Shown here: one piece after another, positions 47,979-59,600 of the stretch
Layout of the letters: each line of letters opens with the position of its first letter
Position numbering within the stretch: the stretch's first letter is position 1
NCBI GenBank assembly: GCA_019009955.1
Contig: CM032228.1
Span: 253,255,001 to 253,319,000, forward strand
Source of the DNA: Riptortus pedestris
Taxonomy: Eukaryota > Arthropoda > Insecta > Hemiptera > Alydidae
Length of the DNA: 64,000 nt
Direction of reading: 5' to 3'
Position numbers and translations under genes: made by a program
Notes under the pieces: model-generated
The model's input: the letters and a program-made list of their open reading frames with translations, nothing else
Told to the model about the DNA's origin: nothing
Database searches by the model: none

Positions 47979-48069
<91 letters not shown>

Positions 48070-48208
48070 TATATATATATAATTTTGAACGGACCTCATT
48101 TTCTTCATCTCCTGGGTAGGATCGATGGACATTTGAAGAAAATTTTCGAAAATCGCGTCATGAGTACGACCTCAATAGCTGATTTCCCTTAAGGGAAATC
48201 TGCTAAAA
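47327..48208 (+). mobile_element. HelB copy, full length
   Basis: Head at 47331 (GTCCGTCACGCAGGGGCTGC), hairpin GCAGATTTC...GAAATCTGC, internal block, (TA)n core of about 100 bp (47983-48080), tail block and GATTTCCCTTAAGGGAAATC at 48181-48200, then TGCTAAAA. About 880 bp, the most complete copy. Confidence 0.82.
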
Positions 48209-48593
48209 ACACTTTCGAATCTCTTTCCCCTCTAAACTCCCGAACGTAAAATCTTAATTGGTGACGTCACCTTACAATGAATTTGGCTGTCTCTCGCATA
48301 AGGAAGGTCTCTTGCAAACAATTTCAATTTGCGTCAAGAGTTCTACATCAACAGCTGATTTAACTTAAGGGAAACTGCTAAAAATGAGTTTTTAATTTTA
48401 AAACATTAGCCTGAGGTATTCTGGAGGATTTGGTGTTATTAAGAACAGAAATGTTTTTGTTGTCACCTCCTCTTTAGCTGTGGAGATGAGGCCAAAGGCA
48501 GTTATGGTTTTATTACCCGATGTACCGTTATTTATTACTTTATGACGGCCCTTTCTGGTTGGGGGAGGATGGCTCTGAAGCCGCTAAAAGCAT
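48209..48593. other. Intergenic, with a diverged HelB tail
   Basis: A weak HelB-like end is at about 48335-48385 (TTAACTTAAGGGAAACTGCTAAAA). Nothing else is recognised. Confidence 0.4.
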
Positions 48594-48597
48594 TTAA

Positions 48598-49545
48598 CCC
48601 TTCACAGACAAGGAATATGAAAATTACATTGCAGGCAAGCTGGGTCACGGGTGACCCAGTCATATTTATAACACATTTTTTTCATTTTAACAAAAATATT
48701 CCAGTTGTTGTTGTTGTTTTTTTCATATAAAAAAAAGAAAGTATAGTTTGAAAAATTTATTTTATTTAGCAATATACATAATATGATAAAAATACAAAAA
48801 CTTACATTAGTAGGAACTATAGTTAAATTAGTAGGAACGTAGAGTTCCAGACCTTTGGTACCTTTGGTATCCGTATAGGATAAAAGATAAAAATTAAACG
48901 AGTAAACTCCTAGAAGGGAAAAAATAAGAAATTTCCAGCTATAAAAGACGAGAAAATTTAATAAAATCTTAGTGATTAAATAATTTTCAGTAAGTTATCA
49001 GTCTTCCATTTCATCCGGCAGTCCAGCAATAATTTGTCCTACTCTGAACAGTCAAAAACTTTCCAGATCAAAATAAATAGTTTAAACTCTTACAGAAAAA
49101 ATATATATAAAAAAATACTCTACGTAAAAAAGAATAAGAAAATATGAGGGATAAAAAATCAAAAAAATGGAATGAACTCTTAGTAATGAAAGTTCACTAA
49201 TACTTCAAACTCAGAACAATCTAACAATCTTCTATTTCTTCATCTTCTTCAGGTGAGACTCTGGTAATGCATCGTGAACAAATACTTAGCCTATGCTCAG
49301 CACATAGGCTGCGATTACAATGAGCGCAGTTTGATGTACCCTTACGATCTCTTGATTTTTCACAAAAAGCACACCGACGTCTTGAAGTGCTGGGTCCAGG
49401 CTGATTCTCAATTTCTTTTTCATCAACTCTCGGAAGGAGGGGAGGGGTACCGTGCATTCCCCCTCCCCTCCTTCCCTTACTTTACTCAGAATATTATTTT
49501 TACCAACCTCTGAGTCACCGGCGACCCAGCCTTGCCTGTGAAGGG
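48598..49545 (-). mobile_element. piggyBac-like element (type 3) with transposase remnant
   Basis: TTAA at 48594-48597 and 49546-49549 flanks inverted ends CCCTTCACAGACAAGG and CCCTTCACAGGCAAGG. The 948-bp element ends about 170 bp before the zinc-finger start codon. It is an internally deleted copy that still carries the transposase C-terminus. Confidence 0.85.
49221..49457 (-). pseudogene. piggyBac transposase cysteine-rich C-terminal domain
   Basis: RRRCAFCEKSRDRKGTSNCA then HCNRSLCAEHRLSICSRC gives C-x2-C, C-x2-C, C-x2-H and C-x2-C, the typical cysteine-rich domain that binds the element ends. The catalytic DDD part is deleted. Confidence 0.8.
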
Positions 49546-49717
49546 TTAAGAAGAAAGGGCAAGAGACACGAGCCTGCCTGTGGTGTCAATGAACGGGAGG
49601 AACCAGCCCAGGTACTTGCCTTTGTCAGGAAGGGTGTACTTGTAGAGCAGGTAAGGGCTACTTGCAGCTCAGTCTCAGCATGGTCAAGGACGTGTTCAGC
49701 AACTTGCACAGTGCAAC

Positions 49718-49814
49718 ATGGACAGAATGGATGTTTATAGTATTTTACCCCAAGCTCCAAAACTTGCCCTTCCATTAATCAAAGAAGAAGCACTAGAGAA
49801 TCCAATATCAGAGG
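49718..49814 (+). CDS. Zinc-finger gene exon 1 (start)
   Basis: 97 nt: 32 codons plus one base, ending before GTAAAC. The residues begin MDRMDVYSILPQ and include LPLIKEEALE, a SUMO-type IKEE site. The start has a good insect context (AACATGG). An acceptor-like TTGCAG at about 49670 suggests a spliced 5' leader. Confidence 0.75.
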
Positions 49815-50500
49815 GTAAACACATTTATCACTTATATACCTTAAAATGTTTCCTTGTGACTTTAATTTCCTTAAGTAAATGTTTGTTGTAGATGACAAGA
49901 GCAAACTATTTATGATTGAGAAAGAAGATTCGAATAATTTTGGGAGTGTAATGTCGGATTGTAAGTATATTTGAAAGATTTACATTTTGGTTTACTCTCA
50001 TTGATTAAAGATTTACTCTGATTATAGCAATTCGTTATTCTGGGATTTGTTTCAGATAATGAAGAGATGTTCCCAACTTTTGTGAAAGAAGAACAGTTCT
50101 ACTCTTCTAATATTTCTAAATCCGCGGGTGAATACTTTCATATTCCCTATTTAGTGTTCAGCCTCATTTTATGGAGTAGTTATTAAATTCATGGTTGTGA
50201 TTGGATTCATCATTTATGCCATTATCAGCGGCAGATAGTATACAAACAAACCAACAAATACATTAAATACTAGTTCTTCTTTATGTCCTGCAGTTGTGGC
50301 TATACCAAACCACGGGAAGTACAACTTACTTTTTTTATTTGCAGGGATTGGAGAAACTACATTCCATGTGAAGGAGGAACCACCCTTGGATATTCCTATA
50401 GCCTTGAAAGAATTCCAGGGTAAGAACAATAATGTATTCTATTATATTTTAGGTAGAAATTAAATTGATATTTTAATAGCTAAGAGCAAGCTCATTGTAA

Positions 50501-50533
<33 letters not shown>

Positions 50534-50838
50534 TTAATTTAACCAATTTATAAAAAACCTCAACAATACAGCCTTATGTTATGATTGCTGTGAATGATAC
50601 TTGCATTCTGTATCTATGTTACGCCCTGCAGTTGTGGCTATATCAAACCACTAGAAGTACAACTTGCTTTATTATCTGTTTGCAGGGATTGGAGAGACAA
50701 TGTCCCATGTAAAAGAGGAACCACCCTTCGATATTCCTATAGCCTTAGAAGAATTCCAGGGTAAGAACAATAATTTATTCTATTATATTTTAGGTAGAAA
50801 TTAAATTGATATTTTAATAGCTAAGAGCAAGCTCATTG

Positions 50839-50894
<56 letters not shown>

Positions 50895-52168
50895 GTAACC
50901 TCTGTCTGTACATTGATTTTTTTAGCGAAATTTCACGATAACTTTTCGTTTTACATGTCATAGACACCATAACTGCATTTTGTTTCTTTGGTGTCTGTTT
51001 GTTTGTTACCTTTTTACGCATAAACGGCTGAACCGAATTTTATGAAACTTGGTTTGTATATTACTACTAACCCAACTTAGACTTTAGTCTATATTAATAT
51101 CCTCTGAGACAAAAAGGAGTGGGGGTTATAAGTGAAGCCAGAAATTAAAAATAGCGATATTTCGTTTCCTATTGGTTTTTCGGCAAATATAAACATAAGA
51201 AAAGTGGTTTATTTTGTTCTTTGAAGTAACTTTTGTTATATACACTTTTTTGTATATCGAATTATAAATGAGATATACGCTAAAACCTATAGCGGAAGTG
51301 AGCAATTTTATTTGGGACAAAAGACCCAACCGAAATAAATAAAACTTGGTGCGTCTATTAGCACTAACACTTTCATTATAACAAGCCATACCAACATTTC
51401 TAGGGATGGGCCCTATGGGGAGGGGGGGGCGGGAGGCCTGAATTTAAAAATAGCGGTATTTCGTTTTCTATTTTTTCGGCAAATATGAACATAACAAAAG
51501 TTGTTTATTTTGTTATTTAGAGTAACGTTTGTCATACTCATTTTTGTCTTTTAACATAGTATAAACGAGATATACACTAAAATTTTAGCGGGAGCCAACA
51601 ATTTTATTGGGGACTAACAATTGAACCGAATTTAACAAAACTCGGTATGTCAATTAGCATTAATTCTTCCATAATTATAAGCTATACTAAAATTTTTAGG
51701 TTAGAACGGGAGTAGGGGTTATAAGGGAGGCCTGAAATAAAAATTCGCGATATTTCATTGTCTATTTGTTTTTCGACAAACATGCACATAACAGAAGTTG
51801 TTTGCTTTGTTATTTAGATTAACATTTTTTTTTTTTATACATTTCTCCAGGAACAATGTGTGGAGCAAGTAATTTGCGAAGAAATATTGATATGCTCTAC
51901 AATTCATTCCAATTTGAACTATGAGGTACATCATAACTGAAATCTATGCATAATGCACAGGAGACGGGAAATATGACAATTTGGAGGACAGTGAAGTCTT
52001 ACATAAAAAATTAATTTTATTATTAACAAATGCCAACAACAGGTATTAACCCTAAACACTGGGATGGGTAAATGTCAAAATATTGTGCAAAGTAAAGCCT
52101 TGCCAAAAAAATACCAATCACTATTCAGTCTCAAATCAACTCCTGGGTGAAGCCGGGTATCTGAGCTA

Positions 52169-52231
<63 letters not shown>

Positions 52232-55072
52232 AACCTATTTATAAAAAAACCTCAATAATACAGCCTTATTCTATGATTGCTGTGAATGATACTTGCATTA
52301 TGTATCTACGTTACGCCCTGCAGTTGTGGGTATATCAAACCACTAGAAGTACAAATTGCTTTATTGTCTGTTTGCAGGGATTGGAGAGACAACATCCCAT
52401 GTGAAGGAGGAACCACCCTTGGATATTCCTATAGCCTTTGAAGAATTCCAGGGTAAGAACAATAATGTATTCTATTATATTTCTCTATTCGGAAGGTAGA
52501 TATTTAGGTAGATAGATATAAATTGCTGCTGAGAAATAAACAGAATTTATAAAACAAAACCCCAAATGTGCAAATCTTTAAATAATGATTAATCATTACA
52601 GTTATCAGTAATTAATACAGTTTTTGATTAAATAATGACTACTAGCAAATGGTTATTGGCCAATTAAATGAATTATTGTTGATTCTTATTTTTAGTATAC
52701 CTAAATTTAGAATTTTATTTTACGTAGTAGAAATCTGTTTAATAATAAACTTGTTATTTCTATAAATATATCGTTATATATTATAACCTATTTAGTAAAT
52801 AGCCACATTCTATGATTGCTGCAAATGACAATTGCAGTTATTATTAACTCATTTTTACAAGTAATTATTTCACCGATTTTTACAGAAGAAAGAGGAAGTC
52901 TTGCGTTTGTGGTGAAAAATGAGGACAGTTCAGCAGATATTTCCATGGATGAGGGTATACGAGTTTGCATTACATGTTATGATTATGTAATATTGATTGG
53001 TTTTTGATAAGCCCTTAGACAATTGGGCAAGCTTAATTGGATTAATTAATTAATGTCATACAGTGAAAGACACTGATATATTAAAGACGATTGAGTGCAT
53101 ATACATCTCATAGAATTGGTAATTTGTTGTGTAGAACTGCTCGGACTATCGCATCTACTTTTCTATGTCTCTGAAAATTCTAAATTCTTATTCTTGTATC
53201 CCTAGATTACTTTAAAAATAGAGACTTTACTTTTCGTACATCTCATGAAATATATCAATCTTGGCCCAGGCTCAAAATATCATTTTATATAGTCAATGAA
53301 AAATGATGTATTTAAATTGATTATGATTATATATAAATGTATCTGTTTACCTCCACAGAAATTTTTTAAATATTTTATTTTATGTAAAGGAGGTAAGAAC
53401 TCCTTTTAAATGTTTTTTTTTGTTTATACTTCTTTGATTGTATAAATTAATGTATTCTTCATATTTTATGGGAAGGGTCTCCAATAAAAAACGTTTTTTC
53501 TCTGTGGAAACTTTGTTGAAACTGCCCTACATGTTACATGGCTTGCTTGTCACCTCTTCAGGGGCTACCCATTTCTGCTCCTTTCCGTTTGGCATTTGTT
53601 GTGACAGTCCTCACTGAGCAGGTGGTCGATACTGCATTATATATACTGTTGGGTATCGACTACCTCCTCAGTGAGCACTGCCGCTATGAATGTAAAAGGG
53701 AAACGAGCACTTCAGAAATGGATAGCCCCTGAAGAGGTGGCAAGCAAGCCATGTAACATATAGGGCAGTTTCAACGAAGTTTCCTCCGAGAAAAAATGTT
53801 TTTTATTGGAGACCCTTCCCGTAAAATATGACTTACACAACAGACTTACTGAAGGTAGCCCACATTCCCTTAATACTCCAACATTCAAGAGATATTAGCA
53901 TTTCCTCACTAATTTAAAAATTTTACATTTCGAAATTGATAATTTTTTTTAAAACGAATGTTTTAACTCCAGCTAAAAATTCTGACAATGTGTGTGTGTC
54001 AGAGACAGTTTTGTGAATGCGTATACAAGATTTTAGAAAATTAATCTAATAATTTAATTTGTGTACGTACTAATTATTATTTATAGGTCCTAATAGTTTT
54101 AATTGTAACAATTAAACATATAATTGTTTCCAAAATTTATAAGATTTTTTTGTTTTTGAATTTCATATTTTTTTTTTTTGTTGATTATTCTTGTATTTTG
54201 TTTATTTTTGTTGCGTTTTTAGCATTCTTAGTTTGTATTGTTTTTATAACAGTGCTTCATTTTTTCTTTTTACTGTTTTCTATTTTTGTTTATGAGCAAT
54301 ATCGCCTCGCAGCAAACACTCCACAAGAAATTAATAAATTTATTTATGATTAATCGGCTTTTTCCATTAGCAGGACAAAAAGTTTTTTAATATATTAAAA
54401 ACGATTGAAGTCATTACATTGAGCCGCTTTCTTCAGCAGTAATAGTCACGTTTCAAATAGAGTCATAGACATATTTTAATATAGAATATTTCGATAAATG
54501 TGTGATTATAATTGCTAAAAATTCCACTGTTATCTCAATTTTTATTGATGTATCAGAATGAGCATATATAAATATTGCCATTTTTAATTACAGGCCACCC
54601 TTACAACCCCCACTCCTGCTCGCCCCTAGAAATGTTGGTACAGCTTATTATCATGTAGGAGTTACTTCTAATTCACATACCGAGTTTTGTTTAGTTCGGT
54701 TGAGTCTTTTGTGCCAAATAAAATTGTTGACTCCCGCTATAGTTTTTAGTGTATAACTCATTTATACTTATGTATACGACAAAAGTTACCCTAAATAACA
54801 AAATAAACAACTTTTGTTATGTGCTTATTTACTGAAAAATCAATGCGAAATGAAATATCATTTATATTAATATAATTTTAGGCCTCCCTTATTGTTAATA
54901 AGCCTTAATATTGTTTCATAAAATTTGGTTCAGCCATTTATGCGTGAAAAGGTAACAAACAAACGAACAAACACACCAAAGAAACAAAATGCAGTTATGG
55001 TGTCTATGACATGTGAAACGAAAAGCTATAGTGAGAGTTCGAGAAAAAAATCAATGTACAGGCAGAGGTTAC

Positions 55073-55127
<55 letters not shown>

Positions 55128-55774
55128 AATTCCATTCAGTATAAGCACATTTCTACAAGTAATAATTCGACTGAATATTACAGATGACAAATGAATAATA
55201 TCATTTCCGTTAAAAGAAGAAGAAGGAACAGCTGATATTTCCATGAATGAGGGTAAATATTAACGAATGTATGATGATTGGTTTTAAGAAATCGTCATTA
55301 GAAAATGAGGCAAAAGTAATCAACACACACTAGAAAGAATATATGCAAATAATATTGTTGACTTCCGCTATAACTTTTAGCGTATGACGCATTTAAACTT
55401 CGGTATACGACAAAAGTTTATATAACAAAAGTTACTCTAAATAACAAAATAAACAACTTTTGTTATGTGCATATTTGCCGAAAAACCAATAGAAAACAAA
55501 ATATCGGTATTTTTAATTTCAGGCTTCCCCTATAACCCCCACTCCTGTTCGTCTCAGAGAAAATTAATATAGCCTAAAGTCTAAGTTGGGTTAGTAGTAA
55601 TATACATACCAAGTTTCATAAAATTCCGTTCAGCCGTTTATGCGTGAAAAGGTAACAAACAAACAAACAAACATACACGAAAGAAACAAAATGCAGATAT
55701 GGTGTCTATGACATGTGAAACGAAAAGTTATCGTGAAATTTCGCGAAAAAAATCAATTTACAGGCAGAGTTTAA

Positions 55775-55834
<60 letters not shown>

Positions 55835-56606
55835 TACCAAAACACGAGAAGTACAACTTACATTTTTTTTTTTTTTTGCAGGGATTGGAGAGACAACGTC
55901 CCATGTGAAGGAGGAACCACCCTTGGATATTCCTATAGCCTTTGAAGAATTCCAGGGTAAGAACAATAATGTATTCTATTATATTTCTCTATTCGGAAGG
56001 TAGATATTTAGACTTTTCAAATGTAAATAGCTACTTAGAAATAAACGGAATCACCAAATGCGCAAAGCTATTGGAATAATTAATCATTCAACAGTTTTTA
56101 ATTAATGACTAACTACTAGGAAATGTACAAGTATAATTACCAATGAAAAGATTTACTGTTTATTGTTATTTTTAATAAACATCAATTCTGAGTTTCAAGG
56201 ACTGCGCTATCGAAACAATCGAAGGTACAGTATTGCTTTATTTATATTTTTTTTTTTGTAGTGAAAATATATTTAATAATTAGCTATATATCTACATATA
56301 AGGTTATGCACTATATATAACCTCTTCAGTAAATAGCCACATTCTATGATTTCTGCAAATGATAATTGCAGTCAATATTAACTCATTGTTACAAGTAATT
56401 ATTTTATTGATTTTTACAGAAGAAAGAGGGAGTCTTTCGTTGGTGGTGAAAAAAGTGGACAGCACAGCAGATATTTCCATGGATGAGGGTAAATGAGTTT
56501 GCATTAGCATGTTATAATTATTGTTTTTTTTATTAATCCATTGTGACTGAGGCAAAAGTATTTGGGAAAATGTATTCACGTATTTAATCCTATCCATTGA
56601 AAACTT

Positions 56607-56667
<61 letters not shown>

Positions 56668-59600
56668 TGTTCATACATATTTGAGTGCAAATACGTTTCA
56701 TTATTGAATTGGTGCACCATGCAGCATTGGTGGTTTGCAATAAAGTATTGGAATATAATAACTGCTTCGTCTATCGCATCTATTATCTATGTCTCTGAAA
56801 ATTATAAATTCTTGCGTACCCCTAGATCATTTTAAAAATGAAGTCATAACTTTCGTACATATCAACAAATATCCATATCGGTCCAGGCACAAAATATCAT
56901 TTATTGACAGTTAAGGAAGAATGACAATATTTTCAAGTCCGTTATGAAGTAAAACTTTCTATCAGCAGAAAACTTTTAAGAACTTATTTTATTTTATGTA
57001 AAGAGATATGAAAGTCTATTACATTTTTTTATTTTATGTATTTATATCAATGAAGTTGCTCATTTAAATGTAATGCTCAGCTTACAATAAAACACTTACT
57101 TACAGACTACAGAAGACGTGATCATTTATAGATTCTAAATGACTTACACAACAGACTTACTGAAGGTAGCCCACATTCCCTTAATACTCCAACATTCAAG
57201 AGATATTCATTGTTAATGCTGTGTTAACCACCACTTCATATATAACGAAACACAAATACTGGACATGGAGCCCAACAAAACTAAAAGAATGTTTAAAGAG
57301 ATGCTATATATAGCCCAACACAAAAACACATGTAACACAAAGACAGGCATTGACAAACTCAGCACCATATACTGTAACATAATACCATAAACACAACTCA
57401 ATACTATACATTATTCACACTCACACATATACTCACATGCATAACTCTTGGGCACCCCATAACACCAGAATATATATAATACGCATGTCATTATTATTAT
57501 AAATGTGTGTGATTGTGTGTGTATATGTAAATAAATAATTATGGTAACACACAACAATAACAGTTGTAACATAGTAAAATAATAATAACTTAATAGCTTT
57601 AATACAACATAAGGGTGGCTTTGATAAAAATATAACTACTATTGTAGCAACAAACAGCATTAATGGTTGTAATATAATAGAATAACAGTTGTAACATAAA
57701 AATAACAACAACATAGTATCATTAATATAGCATGAAAATAGATTTAACAATATATAACAATAATATTGGTAACATATAGCAATAATAATTGTAAAACAGT
57801 TGAATAATATAACATAATAGCGATAAAACAACATGAAGGTGGCTTCGATTAAATATATAGTAACTATGGTACAACATAAGAATAGTTTTAATGAAATATA
57901 ACAATAATTGTAATAACACACAAAAATAGCTGTTGTAACATAATAAATATAACAATAAAAATAGTAACTTAGGTACAACATAAGAATAGCTTTAATATAA
58001 CATAACAATAATTGTAATAGTACATAACAATAACTGTTGTAACATAATATAAGTGGCAATAACATAATAGTCTTAACACAACATGAAGATAGCTTTAACA
58101 AAATATAGCAATAATTGTAATAACACATAACAATAACAGCTGTAACATAATAACATAACAATAACACAATAACTTTCATACAACATTTTAATGCACGGGA
58201 TTTATAACGTACAATAACAAAACTTGAAAGTAATAAGGCACTATAATTTATAAAAAAAAAACAAACAACTGGTCAGCTTGCTTCAGACGGTCGAGTGAGA
58301 CGGTTCTTGGTCCCGTAGGAAGTTGGATCTTGAATGTCTTCAGCTGTCGGTCCAGTACCAGATGAGGTCCTGAGTATGGTGGTGTTAGGGGTTGGCGAAC
58401 TGCATCATCTCGTAGGAACACATGAGTGCAGTTCCTGAGGTCCTTAGGAACAAAGGTTTGGCTGGGACGGTGAGGTGCTGGTCGAAGGTCCTTCATGTGG
58501 TCCCTCAACCTCCGCAGGAACTCCTCGGGGTCCTCAGGTCATTGGTGGCTTGCGAACAACTCACCAGGCAACCGTAGGGGCTGCCCGAATACCAGTTCTG
58601 CTGCACTACTGGTGTTATCATCGCGCACTGCTGCTCTTAGACCAAGAATTACTGTGGGCAGCAGGTCAGTCCATCTCGATGAGGTGAGCTGTGAGAGCTG
58701 CTTTGAGTGTCCTGTGCCACCGTTCAATACAGCCGTTACTTTGTGGATGGTAAGGAGTTGTCCTAGTACGTTTGATCCCAAGAATGTGTGTGAGCTTGCA
58801 GAATATTTGACTCTCGAACTGCCGCCCTTGGTCCGTTGTTATTCTAGTTGGGACAGATCCAAGTCCTGTGTAGGGCTCTGGATATCATGTCGGCTCTGCT
58901 TTGGGCCACCGGGTAAACCTATCTCCCATAGTAAGGCAATAACGTTTGCCGTCCGATGTTGGGAGTGGTCCAATGATGTCTATGTGGACGTGCTCGAAGC
59001 GAGCACTTGTGGCAAAGGTTCCCAGGGGCGTGACAGTGTGGCGATGTATCTTACTCCGCTAACAAGCGACACAAGCACGTGCCCAGGTGGCAATGTCTAC
59101 ATTCATATTTGGCCATAAGAATCGTTGGGCAATGAGTCTCCTTGACCCGCGTATACCCGGGTGGCTGAGGTTGTGGATATGAGTAAAAATCGATTCTCTC
59201 AATGATGCAGGCAGGTACGGACGCATTCGTGAAGTGCTTGTTTCGCAGAGCAGGGGCCTCGTAGCATGTGGAACTTTCATCCACTTAAGCGAGAGGGCAG
59301 GGTTCTTAAGGAGCTCGTTTATGTCAGAGTCCGTCTCTTGTAGCTCTGCAATTTTTTCATTGTCATCGGGAAGCGTTATCTCCTCCAACCTCGAGAGTGT
59401 GTCTGCGACCACATTGTCATTTCCAGCTACATGTCGGATATCGGTTGTAAACTGACTGATAAAGTTCACCAATCGGATCCTCATAGGTGTGGCTGTGTCA
59501 GCGCGTTGTCGGAACATGTGGATCAGTGGCTTGTGGTCGGTGAGTATGGTGAAGTTACGTCCTTCGATAGAGGGCCTGAAGTGATGTATTGCTCGGTGTA

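Larger units (their letters stand above)
52230..53893 (+). repeat. Segmental duplication unit A (exons 4c and 5a)
   Basis: Matches 55860-57208 in parts: exon 4 and about 60 bp after it, the sequence around exon 5, and TGACTTACACAACAGACTTA to AAGAGATATT at the right end. Differences include the hairpin at 53457-53826. Confidence 0.75.
55860..57208 (+). repeat. Segmental duplication unit B (exons 4d and 5b)
   Basis: The second copy of the exon 4-exon 5 segment, ending at the same TTAATACTCCAACATTCAAG phrase as unit A. Exon sequences are more alike than the introns. Confidence 0.75.

Noticed and set aside
57109..57130. Extra exon after TTACTTACAG in duplication unit B
   Set aside because: The needed frame meets a stop after eight codons and has no good donor.
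57433..58179. 248-codon minus-strand open frame rich in Tyr, Leu and Cys
   Set aside because: It is an AT-rich tandem repeat read in a stop-poor frame; the same repeat occurs at other Penelope-like loci.
58495..59118. 207-codon plus-strand frame
   Set aside because: Antisense shadow of the gypsy integrase.
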